From contig NC_018398.1 of NCBI RefSeq assembly GCF_000208865.1, forward strand, positions 6,409,972 to 6,473,971: a stretch of DNA of 64,000 bases. Reading direction: 5' to 3'. The translations under genes and the position numbers were made by a program. Below the pieces are notes generated by a model. The model did no database searches, was not told where the DNA came from, and worked only from the letters and a program-made list of their open reading frames with translations. This document shows, piece after piece, positions 24,101 to 36,100 of the stretch. Origin of the DNA: Neospora caninum Liverpool. Taxonomy: Eukaryota; Apicomplexa; Conoidasida; Eucoccidiorida; Sarcocystidae. Position 1 is the stretch's first letter. Every line of letters starts with the position of its first letter.

Positions 24101-26728
24101 CGAAAGGGAGGGGAATGGAACAGCAGCGAAGCACAGGTGTAGAATTTGCGGAATCAAAAGGCAAAAAGTGGGGCGAAACGCCTAGAGAACTACAAGCTGC
24201 ATCTTTCAGAATGAAATCCACGTCTGGGTTTAACGTTAAATCTCTGTTGGAAATAGCGAGCACAAACCTGCTTCTCTTGTTTCACTAGGACGGTCTGTCG
24301 ACTCCCATGCTTTCAATTTTCACTGTTTGGGTGAAGTGCGTGAACCCATTCCGTTGCCTACTGCCGAACACGGAATGACCGGAAACGTGTAATGCGTGCT
24401 TGCGCCCCGTCGATGCTGGCTGTGGTTCGTAGGAGCATCTCGCGAGGCCTTTGGTCTTCTCAAATGGTTGTGATTCTCAGTTTTATCGCCAATTCGACGG
24501 ACAGGCAAAAACATTTCGACACTCTCTTCGCGGAGAAATGGGCCGAGAGGCGCAGGACATGAAGTAGACTGGGTCTTTCGCACACACCTGTCTTTGGCAC
24601 AGCTCTGGTTTCCTTGTTGAACGAATTCGGTCTTGATCCTTCCGCTATCCGCAATAAAATCATTATCGGAAAGTGGCTGGAAAGGGTTCGAGATTCGAAC
24701 ACCGTTACGCTGTGCAGAAAGGGATCATGCACGGTGAAAATCGACCGTCGCCTGCTGTCCACTTCGAACAGAAAAAAACCCAGCACTATCTCCCTCCCTG
24801 GTCCCAAAGGAAAAAGAGACGTCAACGACATGAGCGTGCGTTGTGTTTGTGACGAGTATACTCGGTTGAAAAATTGCAACTGTGTGCAGTGCTCTCTTTT
24901 TGACTGCTGGAAGAATCTCGGAGGGGGGCGGCGCGTTTTCCCGTTTATCTACCCGACCTTAGGACGAGGAGGGACCAGAGGGATAAATCCTCGGCCGTGA
25001 GTTCACCGCTCCTGAGGATCCTCGTCAGCGAGATGCATCATCCACCGCGAAGTTTCTCTTTTTCGCTTCTTGCTTTGTGGCACATCTCTTCGCTTTGTGC
25101 GTTTTGGGGGATATTTCCTCCATTTTTCGAGCTCGCCACTCTCGCGTTCAGCTATTCATGTCCTAGGGACGAAGACAACGAGCACGAGTGGCTACATCCG
25201 TAAGTCCGAACTTACATCTCTGCATCTGAAGTCTCTGTGGACAACTTTGTGGCCTTTATTGGGTACTCCTGCTCCCAAACTGTCGACTGCGGAAATCGCG
25301 AACGACTGCCGGGGAAACAGTGCTTACCACTCGTTTTTTTCTTGGAGACACAGATTAGATACGGTGCACAACTCTGCTGGAGACGACCATCGAATTCTCC
25401 TTGCGACGATCTGGTTCCGTCACAGATTTTTGCCGATCTGCGCCCAGTTTTATTTGCCCTCTTTCTTCGAGAGCTCTCGGAGTGGGAAGCCTCGGAACCA
25501 CCGTCGCAGCCCCAACAGAAACGGAGGGCCTCCTCTGAGTACCGACAGCGCTCGCCCGAAAATATCGGACTCTCTGGGCATCGGACAGGGAACTCAGTTT
25601 TTCCATCCTGCTTCTTCTCGCTCTCCGACACCTACCCGCCTGTTCATTTTCGAGGGGGTGTTTCGCCCTAACCAGGTTTCCGGGGCGCCGGCCTTTAGCC
25701 ACAGTCTCCAAAGGAATCACGGACGTTTGGTTGCCTGTCTTTCCAGGCCTGCGGATTGTTGGCGTGTGCGAGTCACATATTTGTTCTTTACAAACATTTG
25801 TAGACATCCCGTGCCGGCGTCGGTGTGCACGCCGCGTTCTGTACTTTTTAAACACAAAGGACAACGCAGTGAATCTGTGCGTGTCTCGACTTTTCAACGC
25901 CTTTTGGTATTTCGAGAGGCCTTTGGTTTTTACGGCCCTTCCTGCGTCGCTCGCGCGCGCTGTGTCCGTACTCCTCAAATCGTGTCACCTGGCTGCCTCG
26001 AAGCGACGGAGTTGTGGATCCAGACGAAGGTGCGGCGTTCCTCTCGGCATCTGTTTTTATTTTGTACCACATCATCCGCCGTTGTCTCCCTGTAAAACGC
26101 CGTGTACGTGCGCTCCACTTTCTCGCCTGCTCAACAATCAGGACAACTCTGCATCGCATACCTGGCGCTTCCGCCCTTTTCGAATTCCTTCTGTGTCTCT
26201 CGGCTCTCGCTCGTCTCTCCCTCCAGGGCACAATACACCGCACGGGGCTCCAATCTCTCTTTATTTCAATATCGCCGTCATCGGTATTCGGAGGCTTCGC
26301 GCGCTCGCGCCCTTTCTCGGGGGTCTCTGTACAGGGGAGGTTCCCCTTTCTCTCAACGGGGGACGAAGTCGAATTCCCCATCTCTTGGTGCTCGTCCCAC
26401 AGTGACAGGCTTGTGCTGGACAGCGTACACACCGTCGGTTTCTCCGAGTCTCTTTTCTCTTTTCGTGAGGGGGAGTTCTTAATTGCCTCCGTTCCCCTCT
26501 CTTTCTCTCCCCCTCTCTTCCCCTGTCCTTGTGTTTTGTTGTTTCACGCTTCACGGCATCTTCGAAATAAATGCGCATGAAGCCTGAACGGTGATGCAGT
26601 TGCTTAGCAGTTCGTCGTAGGCGACGTGTGACTCTTGGAGAGCAGCCGTTTATATATATATATATATATATATATATTCATACATACAGGAACGGCAGTT
26701 GTCAGGTTCCGTTAAACCATCAGGCAAC
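21145..26728. other. Large divergent promoter and leader region, no supported gene
   Basis: This interval separates the PP2C gene (-) from ERD2 (+). Frames of 200-340 codons at 21904-22700 and 25070-26580 are open on both strands at once, have unremarkable composition and mostly start without ATG, so I treat them as chance in GC/CT-rich leader sequence. The stretch 25.0-26.6 kb is strongly pyrimidine-rich (TCTC runs), typical of Toxoplasma 5' untranslated leaders, and probably belongs to ERD2. A (TA)n tract lies just before the ERD2 start. Confidence 0.5.
26651..26677. repeat. (TA)n microsatellite
   Basis: About 13.5 uninterrupted TA units, 52 bases upstream of the ERD2 ATG and so probably inside its 5' leader. 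Likely length-variable between strains. Confidence 0.95.
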
Positions 26729-27403
26729 ATGGCGCAGAACGTATTTCGTCTCTCAGGAGACATGCTTCATCTGGTCTCCATTTTTCTTCTTCTTTTCAAG
26801 TTGTACCGGAGCAAGAACTGCGCAGGTTTGTCTGCCAGGATGCAGGAGTGTTACCTCATTGTTTTTTGTTGTCGATACGTCGACCTAACCTATTCCTTTA
26901 TTTCTGTGTACAACTCAGCTATGAAAGCAATTTTCATCCTGTCCACAGCGTACCTTGTATTTCTCATGAAGAAGAAAGTGCCTATCTCTCAAACGTACGA
27001 TGCCAAGGCGGACTCCTTCAATTACTTGTTGTACCTCGTGCCTCCATGCGCCATCATCACGCTGGTTACTGCAGACTCGTTCTCCGTTCCTGATCTTAGC
27101 TGGACATTTTCTATATGGTTTGAGAGTGTGGCTATTCTTCCTCAGCTGCTTCTTCTCCAGCGCCAAAGGGAAGTCGAGAATCTTACTTCGCATTACGTTG
27201 CATGCATGGGTCTATATCGCCTTATGTACATCCTGAACTGGATCTACCGGTACCTCACGGAGTCGCCGCCTCATGTGAATGTCGTGAGCTGGGTAGGAGG
27301 GGTTGTCCAAACTCTCCTCTACGCCGACTTCTTCTATTACTATGTACACGCCAGGTGGTATGGCCACAAGCTTGTCTTGCCCGTTGTAGGTGGGGAGGTG
27401 TGA
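26729..27403 (+). CDS. ERD2: ER lumen protein retaining (K/HDEL) receptor
   Basis: Intronless, 224 aa, seven hydrophobic segments, Golgi-to-ER retrieval receptor for proteins ending in K/HDEL. The ATG at 26729 (ACATGGCG) gives the family N-terminus NVFRLSGDMLHL. Both family signatures are present: CAGLSARMQ leading to FCCRYVDL, and WFESVAILPQL. With a two-residue offset from the vertebrate receptor, the ligand-site residues are kept: Arg7, His14 (the pH sensor), Arg49, Asp52, Glu119, and the YRLMYILNWIYRY block that carries the Tyr, Trp and Arg contacts. Length is close to the usual 212-220. The C-terminus ends in HKLVLPVVGGEV, slightly longer than in animals. The same window encodes a protein ending in HDEL (5004-5672), a plausible client. 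Confidence 0.98.
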   Translation: MAQNVFRLSGDMLHLVSIFLLLFKLYRSKNCAGLSARMQECYLIVFCCRYVDLTYSFISVYNSAMKAIFILSTAYLVFLMKKKVPISQTYDAKADSFNYLLYLVPPCAIITLVTADSFSVPDLSWTFSIWFESVAILPQLLLLQRQREVENLTSHYVACMGLYRLMYILNWIYRYLTESPPHVNVVSWVGGVVQTLLYADFFYYYVHARWYGHKLVLPVVGGEV

Positions 27404-30189
27404 TGACGAAGGCTTGAAAGGGAAAGCGAGGACTGGACCAGTGAATACGCATTCGTCCGAGCGCGTCAAGGACCGGTGAATGCCGGGGCTGTGGAGAGAG
27501 AAGTGCTAAGACGGGGCACGCCCCCTGTCCGGGAAGGATCGACGTGAACGCACCTCCCCGACGAAAGAATTTGCTTTATTGGAGTCCTCTTGTTTTGGGC
27601 ATGTGGCAGAGAATCCGCGAGGACAACGCCTCTGGCTGCGTCCGATCCTCTCGCTGTGTTTGTTGGTATTTGCTGTCACATCTTACGGATGAGGGGTGCG
27701 CCCTCCAATTTGGATGCACGAGTAAACTGTGTAAGAGCCGTGCGGACGGGAGAGAGACACGGAGTTTATTGGAGAAAGAGCTAAGGAGAATGCGCACGTG
27801 GGCGAAGCAATGAAGAAAGCGTGAATTCACTCGCAAAGTGCAAGAGGGAGCGGCGACATATGAAGCCACGACTGTCAACCAAAACTTTTTTCGGAGAATG
27901 AGGGGGGACCTGCAGAGGAGATCGGTTGTCTTGTCATAACCGCCGTTCGACCCTACTGTATCCTGCCTCATAGAGTAGGTTGTCGCGGTCGGATGTCAGA
28001 TAACTGGTTCCCTCGTTCCCCTCGTGCGATGTTCCCAGGATTGGGAGCTCATTTTTTCAAAGTGAAAGCTTGTCGCTCTGTTGCGTTGCGTGAGTTCATG
28101 CACTTCAACCTTCTAGAAACCGCCAGTGTTCTTGCAGAACTGTGTTGTGCGAGGCTGCACACGAGCCCTTGTTGGCAACGAGGCAATGCAGAGACACCGA
28201 ACCCTTTGAGCCGGGACAAAAGGCAAGAGTTCACTCCTCTACAACAACCGGCAGTTGCAGATGCACACTAAATCTGTTCCGCTTTAGAACACTCGTCAGA
28301 CTTTTACTTTGGACTCCATGGAGGCAAACAAGTACAATGCCTGGGGAGACTGCGTGGCCGATCTGCCTTCTGCGCTCTCCAGAGTATCCTACATGTTCAC
28401 AGGCTTATTGTCTGTGGATACACACTGGTGCAGTCCCGGCGCCGTAGACTCGGAAGAAGCCGCGAAAAAAAAGAAATGAAGAAGCCGCGAAAAAAAAGCC
28501 CTTAAGGCAACACAGGGTCTACATTCGACATGCGCAAAGAGCAGCCGAGAGGCGTCGAGGCCTGCACCTGAAAATCACAAGCTCTTGCTAACCTGTCCCC
28601 TTTATCGGCAAAGAGGGCATCAGCGGGGTTTTCGTTTCTTCGTTCGTTTCTTCTGGGGCTAAGGCCCCCGTGCGTGTCCGCCCTGGAGACCTTTGCCGAG
28701 GAAAAATGTCGGCGCAGCACTCCCTCATGTAACCACTTTCTTTTCCTGACTGATACTTTGGGGGTACTTGCTCTTAGAGGCCTGTGCATTGGCGCCTGGA
28801 TTTCTCTCGCCCGCAAGTTTCTACGCGGGCTGGTAAGAGCGTCAGCGAAATCCTTCGGGCACTCCCAAAGCTGGAGCTTCGCATGTGCATGTCCGTGCGA
28901 CTTTAAAAGCTGAGTCTAGCACGTCGGATCTCTAAAGGCCCTCGCTTCGCGAAAAACGACGGAAGACGAATCCCACGAATTTGGAACGGGAGTGGGAGAG
29001 TCACGAACGCTCGCAAGGTCGTTTGCCTCTACCTCTACAACCTGAACTGGAAAGGGAAAGGTGACGGGGCTCGAGGAGGTGAGTGTTGGGGAGTCATGAG
29101 GACATCGATGCATTCTTCCGAGTCTTCTTCGTGTCTCTAGCAGGTTCGCTCTCCAGCTGTCTAGGATAGCCGCGGACGAATCGACAGAACGGAGGTGATT
29201 GATTCCTAAGGGCATCCATTTTCACGCCAGAGACGAGAGGCGGCGGCATTTGTGTGTGAATTCAGGTTCACTCTTACACAGATTCGCCCCCCACATCTTC
29301 AAACAAAAATGCGGTGAGGTAGGCCGCGCCCCCCTACAGCGAACAGTGTTCGCAAACAGATGCGACCTTTCACGGGCTGTGTGTGTCCGTGTATCCGCCG
29401 TGCTATCTTTTCTTGCTTTCTTTTGTTGTGCTCCGGAATCGTCAAGATCCCCCCTTACGCAACTCAGTCCTGTCTCCGCTATTTTTCTCGTCCGCCTCTC
29501 CAGCGTCTGTTCATTTTCGAGGGAGCGTTCACGGTGGAGTTGCTGGGCATGCGCCGCCGCCCTCCGGGTTCAATATTCCCGCGGCTTTCTGTCTCGTCGC
29601 GTCTCTCGATTCATAAAACAGCTTCTGAATAAATCGAACAGGGTTCTGCTGCTACACAGACTTTTTGGCAATTCGGAACGCCTCTTCTTCCGACGGCATA
29701 TTTCGGGGTTCCGTCGGATGAGCATCTGGAACAGTTCTGCCTCGCATGCGCCTCGCTCGAAAAGAGAACCCATTCTGGCGGAAGGCAATTGACTGGGATA
29801 GCAATATGGGCCTTGCGGCCGTCTGTGTGTCGACAGAGAAAATTTCAGAGGAGATGGAAGGAAAGAGGGGTCTCCAGTCCGCTTTTTGGCGTCCTCCAAC
29901 CCACCTTCCGTGAAGCTTCATTTCTTGCGTTCCTCTATCAACCACGGGCATGCAGTGGCACGAGGACACGCACAACAGACTCGTCTCGTGCCGGCGTGCG
30001 TGCACAAAACTTGTGGCAAGCGAGACCACATCAATGAAAGGCGTTCGAGCTGGATGTGTGTGGGAAAGTGGTTCACCTCCCGAACCGGCTCCTAGATCTC
30101 CTGGCTCGTGAATCTGAGGTGTATGTACTCCTCAGCCGTTCCAGAGTTTGGCCTCTCCGGCGCAGAAAGCTGTCAAAGAAACTTCGAGC
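27404..30189. other. Intergenic region and carrier-gene leader
   Basis: ERD2 3' flank followed by the probable long leader of the carrier-type gene. No coding sequence is supported; the frame at 29199-29792 overlaps open antisense frames and has no domain. It contains a short tandem repeat (28453-28498) and a 17-base motif shared with the ERD2 upstream region (29507-29523). Confidence 0.5.
28453..28498. repeat. Two-copy 25-base tandem repeat, A-rich
   Basis: The 21-base unit (GAAGAAGCCGCG followed by eight A and a G) occurs at 28453-28473 and again at 28478-28498, separated by four bases. It lies between ERD2 and the carrier-type gene with no evident function. Confidence 0.9.
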
Positions 30190-33100
30190 ATGGCGCCAGC
30201 ACCCTCCCGCATGGCTGATGCGGGGAGAGAAGAAAGCCCACATCTCCGCATTTCGCTCACGGGCTTCTTCTTCCTCACCTACCCTCTCTACACCGTAGGC
30301 ACCGCACGAACTCGCACGCAGCTTACACTTCCTGTGGTGTCGCGCTATCCCTCGAGGCTCCGCCTGGTTTGCATCTCTGCTTATGGCCGGAGCTGTGTGT
30401 ATATGTGTCTAAATGTAACGTCGTAGTAGCAGTCTTTGCTTCATTTGCATATCTACCATGTCTCCCGCTGTATCTATACGCTTACAAATAGGAGTTGCAT
30501 TGGTGCGCTCCGTTTTTTCTGTAAAGACACAGTGAGGCGTACATCTGAGTGAGGGTGGCTGTGCCGGCATCTTTACTGTCTACATCCTCGCTGTTCCTTT
30601 CGAGTCTGTCGCTCTCGTGGGTTTTTCGTCCCAACGCCGTCGCTCGCCGGGTCTTCGGGCCTGAACGCGTCTTGCCGGTTCACACCGAGCGTTGTTTCGC
30701 GGGTCATGAACGCCGCAGCCCCGGGGACTCCGCTGGTGTTGTATGCGAGAGACCATGCAAACCATCTTACCTGTTAGTTCTGCTCCGGGGATTGCGCGTC
30801 TGTGCACCAAATCAATATACTCACCAGCCGTATGGAGGAAAGCCATGCAAGGAAGAGTTGCCGCCGCGTATGCCCTACTTGTAGACGCACGTGGAGGTAT
30901 ACGTCCGTGGGTGGATGCGTGTACAAGCATGCACGCGCATACATGTGTGCCTATCTGTGCACGTACGCACCGGATGTCTATACCTAGATCGACGTGTACG
31001 TAAACTTTCTTAACACATCACGAAGATCGGCGCTCATTCATATGGATCCCAATTCCTTTTAAAAGGGGGATGATACACTAGAAAGGGCGGTTGAAGGCTG
31101 GACTCAACCGACACCGTTCGTCCGGCAGTTCTCCCGTTTTCGGTCGCTCGGTTTAATCATTGTTCGTCTCGCGTGCCCATATCATTTAGGTTTTTCGCTG
31201 TTTGATTTCACGACTCCCCGGGCTCTAAGATACCAGGCTTGTCCTCGTCTATGCGCTTTCTGGCTCTTCTGTTCCCAGATTCAAAGCCGAACGCTATGCG
31301 CACCGTATCTCGTTCCCATGCCATATGCCGCCTTCCCTCCACCTCGCCCGGATGCATACCTTTTGCGAGATTACGAAAACGACGCTTCACCAGATGCTCG
31401 TGGAGATTCGACATATGTGCGCAAGTTTATCCGGCAGCCTCTTCTTTCGCAGTGCGCTGTTGCCACCGTGGGTAGCCTTAATATCTTCCGCTTCACTGCG
31501 GCGGCTCTCAAAACGGTACGCCTTTGCTTATGCTTTGTCCACCTACCCATTTATTCCTCGTCTATATCGTGCGTGCATGTGAGCGCATCAACGCATTTGG
31601 CTTGGTAGGGCCGGATGCATTTAAACAACAGAGTAGGCCGCCCTACCTAGATGCCTGTCCATACGCATTGAGGTCGACCGTCCAATTATATGTGGCTTGC
31701 AGCTGCGTACGCAGCTGTCGGGGGGAATTCATGCACACGCGTGTGTCATGTGCGTGCCCACACAAACGGTGCATGCATTCCGATGTGTGTAGGTACTTTT
31801 TTACACGCCGAGGAAAAGAATAAGTATTTGTTGGGGCCGGCGGGAGAGGGCGGCTGTGGAGAAACGCCGAAACAGCGCCACAGGAAAGGAGGCTGAAACG
31901 CACATGAACAGAGACTGATGGGAAGGAATTGGAACTCTGCCGTGCGGTGTGTCTTTCCGTTCTATGCTTCTCAGGTGTATGCGAAAGAGGGCTTCCTCGG
32001 CCTCTTCCGCGGTATCGTTCCAGCAACTCTTCATATCATAGCGCGGTACGGTGTTCCGTCGGAATCGCTTTAGGCCACAAGATCACTTTTGCTCTTTCGC
32101 CACCACCGGCCTCTGGTAGCTTCTCATGTTTCCTCTGAGATGACCTCTCCTTTCCCTCTAGAACTAAGCTTTCTCCCCAAAGTGCAGTCAGTGTGGCGAC
32201 TGAGGTCTAGTGATTGTGACAAGCCTTTTCGCAACAGCTGGTTTCTTTGCTAGCTCGCTCGCAGGTGATCGACATGCTTCGTACATCAGCAGGCGTCGTG
32301 TGCGTGCCCCGATCCAAATTTGGGAACTTCTGCGGCCGTGCCAAGTTAATAAGAAGAATACCTATGAGCAGTTTGCGGTACAGACATACGGGAACCCGAT
32401 GTTTCTAAAAGAACGTTTCTTACCATCGGCAACCACGTGCACGACCAGCCATACTCACGGTAGACAAAGGACCAATAATGGTTTTGTAGACCTGGAAGTG
32501 CTGGTGAAAGAAGCGGTGGAGACTCGGATGTAGCTGGCCTTCGCACCAACGTGCAGAGTGAACCCCATGTGCTCGTGGGCTGTACCGACGCGTCGGATTG
32601 TTCACCCAGGAATCCAGTGTATTCTTCAGGTTTCATCTTCCCTTTCTTTGTTTCTTTCTTGTGTTTGTTCCCTAGGGATGTTGTTAGCTTCGTTCTGCTG
32701 CGTCACTGCCTGGCCTTTACCGTCGCGTTCTACCGCGCTGTCGCTGACGGCACGTCAGGTACGCTGAAGAGGCGCGCACGGCGTGTAGAGGAAGAGCCGC
32801 ACGTAAATAGAGGTCGCGGTAGTCATACGCTTGACCAGCGTGCCCGACGAGGATTTGGCCGTAGCAGTGATTGGCAAATACTTACCGTTGCTGGCATGTG
32901 ATCTAATGCTGAAGCCCGCCTGGGTGGCTGTGCATGTCCGAGAAACTGGAGTGTTCGAACCCGAACCAAGAGGAACCAAAGGAGCAGAGTTTCTTGTGCG
33001 AACTTCACGCGGGAGGAAAGGAAAAATGCTGCCCTCGTGGAGGCTTTTCGCAGGAAACGACGGCCACATCTTCGGCAACGAAAGGATGGGACCTGTCTAG

Positions 33101-36100
33101 TGACGCAAGCTGAAGCGAGGGGATAATGTTCCTCCACGTGCGAATCCACTGCGTCACGCCTGACCCACGACCGCTCGTAGCGCGTGTGATCTAGACATTT
33201 TTTATTTCTATCGTGTCGGTGGAGAGCACTGCTGTCGTCCCTTTTCGTTGTCGAAGGTGGTCTCCCTGCGCGTGGTTGGTTTCATTTCCCCTCGGCTCTG
33301 CCGTTGCATCTCCGCACCTCTTCTCGCCACATGACCGCCCTGGTGTTGCGTGGGTGTGTGTCGCTCTCTGCAGTCGTTTTGTCGTTTTTCGTCCCGTCAT
33401 TTCTCCTTTCTCGCTCCGCTATTCCCGGCGGTTCCACATGCCGTGCCCCGCTGCCGGCGCCACTCGAGCCCATGCGCTGCGTCGGCTCCATTGTCAGCGC
33501 GGTCGATGACACGTCGCTGGAAGTCGACAGCCTCCGCGATCCGAGTGAACAGGCTGCGGAGGTCGCGTCAGACATTGCCAGTCTTACGCGCTCGGCGCTG
33601 GGATCTCCAGAGAGTCTCCCTTCGTCTCTCCAAGTGACTTGCCCCGACCGCTCCGTCCCTCCGCTTCCCCACCAGAGCGGTCGAGGCGAGAGGAGTGCTG
33701 TCGCCCAAGACGCTCCACCAGCCGGCTTTGACGCGGAGGCGGAACCGGCCGAAGAAGGCGGAACGCATGAACCAGCAAGGACCGAGATGGTCAGGGTTCC
33801 ACGGCAAGACACCCGAGGAAGAGAGATCGCGCCTGTCATTCTCAAGGTAAGCAGAGGACCAAAGGCACAAAAAGACACCTGGAAGAGGAAGACGCGGGCG
33901 CTCATTCGTCGCCAAGAGGAGTCTACTGCAGCCAGGCTCACGCGGTGCGCTATCTGAGAACAGGAACGGCCGGCGGATAGCCCCTTCGTAGCGTCTGGAG
34001 GGGTGTACAAGGTGTTTATCCAGGAAGGTTGCAGACGAGAGGACGAATGTCACGATCAGAGTACACAAAGACGCAGCGGTTCAGCGGATGGGAACGAATG
34101 CCCTTCGCCCGGAAGTGTACTCTTTCTGGACTCGTTTCGGCGATCGAGTCGACCGCGGAAGCCAAAGAATCATCCGCCATGCTTTGCTTGTTTGCTCGTG
34201 GACATGGGTGTTCCCACGTACTCGCGATCACGGGCACTGGCGCGCTGCCTTCGGTCCTGTTTGACCCTTTAGGTTTTCCCGAGAGTGTTGCTCCGTGGAT
34301 GCTGGTGTGTGGTGACCGTAAGGAGAACGACTTGGTTCCAGCTTGCCGTTGTATTCGATGATCTTATGTGTTCACATTGGTATAACTCAAACTACGCCTG
34401 CGCCAGCCCTTCTGCACTTACCTGGGTCAGTACGTTTTGGGGACTGTGTTTTTTCTTGCTGACTCCCGTGCGCATCATTGCACTCGGGCGGTAGCCTCGT
34501 TCCATACTCACGTGGTTGTGTGGTGTGTTGCACGTCTTCTTCAGCTCCTCACAGAGTGTGCAGTGTATCCGCTGTTGACGGTCGCCACGCGCATGGTGGT
34601 GATTGAGGGACCGCCGTATTCCCCAACACCCGAGTCGCTCTCGTGGTCCAGTTCCCTCCCCGCACCCCTCGCCGCCGCCTACTCCTTCTTCGTCCCGAGA
34701 TACTTGCATGTGACAATGCTCGAAATGGTCCGGCTGACGTACGCGGCAGACGGCGTCGCAGGCTTTTACGGGGGCCTTCTTCCCTTCCTCTTGTCGCGGT
34801 GTGTGGACGACAGTGCCCAGGCGTTGATGCGTCTTTTCGTCGTCGAGAACAAAGAGGGCAAGAAAGAAGAGAAGGAGCCTGCACTTCGCGCGACGGACGC
34901 CGCAGCGATGCTTGCTCGACGCACAGGCGCGGAGAGTGCGTATTCGACTGTGTGGGCGAGGAGTCTCGCCGCGGACAGGCGAGAAGACGACGCGAGCAGC
35001 CAGCTGGCCATCGCCCCTCCGTTCGCGAGGCGAGGCCAGGCAGGTGATTTCGAGCGGAACGACGGGGTGACCGGCGCAGGGATTCCGCCCCAAACCCACT
35101 ACCAAATACCCCGAGGTGGACTTTTCGGTTTGGGACGAGGGCGGGGCACTGGATGGCCACCTCACGTGAGTACCACGCGGGGAAGGCGGGGTTCGGACCC
35201 GAATGGAGATAGGCAAGAAACATCTCTCGCAGACGATCGAGAGGGCTGTCTCCTCGCGAAGCAGGAACTAGCAAAGGAGGGAGGGGATAGAAGGGACCGA
35301 AGACTAGACCTGTCGACGACTGCAGTTGCTTCCTCGTTTTCACCAACAGACGAAGGTGCCCGCATGCGACAGCAAAGGGGTCAAGGGAGGAGCCGAGGTG
35401 CTGAGCGGCGTGGAAGTTCATCTTTTGCCTGTGAAACACAAGGCCAGCAGGCACCCGACGTGGCAGAGTCTTTGAGACAGAGCCGTGTAATTACGCCTCA
35501 GCTTTCTCTCGGAGACACGCTCGCTGGCGACAGCTCCCGCGGAGCGAGAGATAACGCTGACGCGTGTCCCCAGGGCGAACGCGAACGCGACGAAGGTCGC
35601 TGGAGCCCTAGGCGAGTGATAGGATTTGAGAGCAGGAGACCACAAGGAGTTGGAGACATGAGAGGATCTGGAGGCGCCGAGCGTCCGGCGGCCGCAGAAG
35701 GGGCCAGCCGCGGAGGCGGGATAGACGACAGCCTGCATCAGGTTGAAATGTACACCATGCGAGCTTGTTTCGCTGGTAAGGAGCGACGAAAGCCGTGAAC
35801 CGAAAGGCAGTGGGGACTGTCCAGATTGCGTTTGTATTTGTCGTCGAGGTCAGTTGAAAGACACTGGTTACCATGCCCGCGCGCGCGGGGCAAGGGAACA
35901 TGCGCGGGATTCAGAGAGCGGGTGTGATGAGTGTGTGGCACCAGAGAGGCTGGTCTGCGCGCTCGTAGAGTATCTGTTCCTGCTGTAGGGACCTCCAGGT
36001 GTCCGTGCTGCTTGTTTTCTTCTCCCCTCTGATTTTCGTCGGCCCGTTTTCTTCCGCCTCGGGTGCCCTTGCAGCGGTATTGAGCACAGCGGTCACGCCC

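Noticed and set aside
25070..26580. Several overlapping long open frames (up to 341 codons) on both strands
   Set aside because: All are open simultaneously, mostly without an ATG start, in a CT-rich tract that fits an untranslated leader of ERD2; no domain or splice logic was found.
29199..29792. 197-codon plus-strand frame
   Set aside because: No ATG-supported domain, overlaps open antisense frames, and lies where the carrier gene leader is expected.
32210..32533. Plus-strand frame of 107 codons inside the carrier gene
   Set aside because: Can be joined by phase at 32254, but it breaks the membrane helix order; the exon at 32676 fits phase and hydrophobicity better.
35166..35798. Continuation of the carrier gene exon as a 210-residue Arg/Gly/Glu-rich extension
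   Set aside because: Possible, but a strong GTGAGT donor at 35166 joins in phase to 35999. Kept only as an alternative form.
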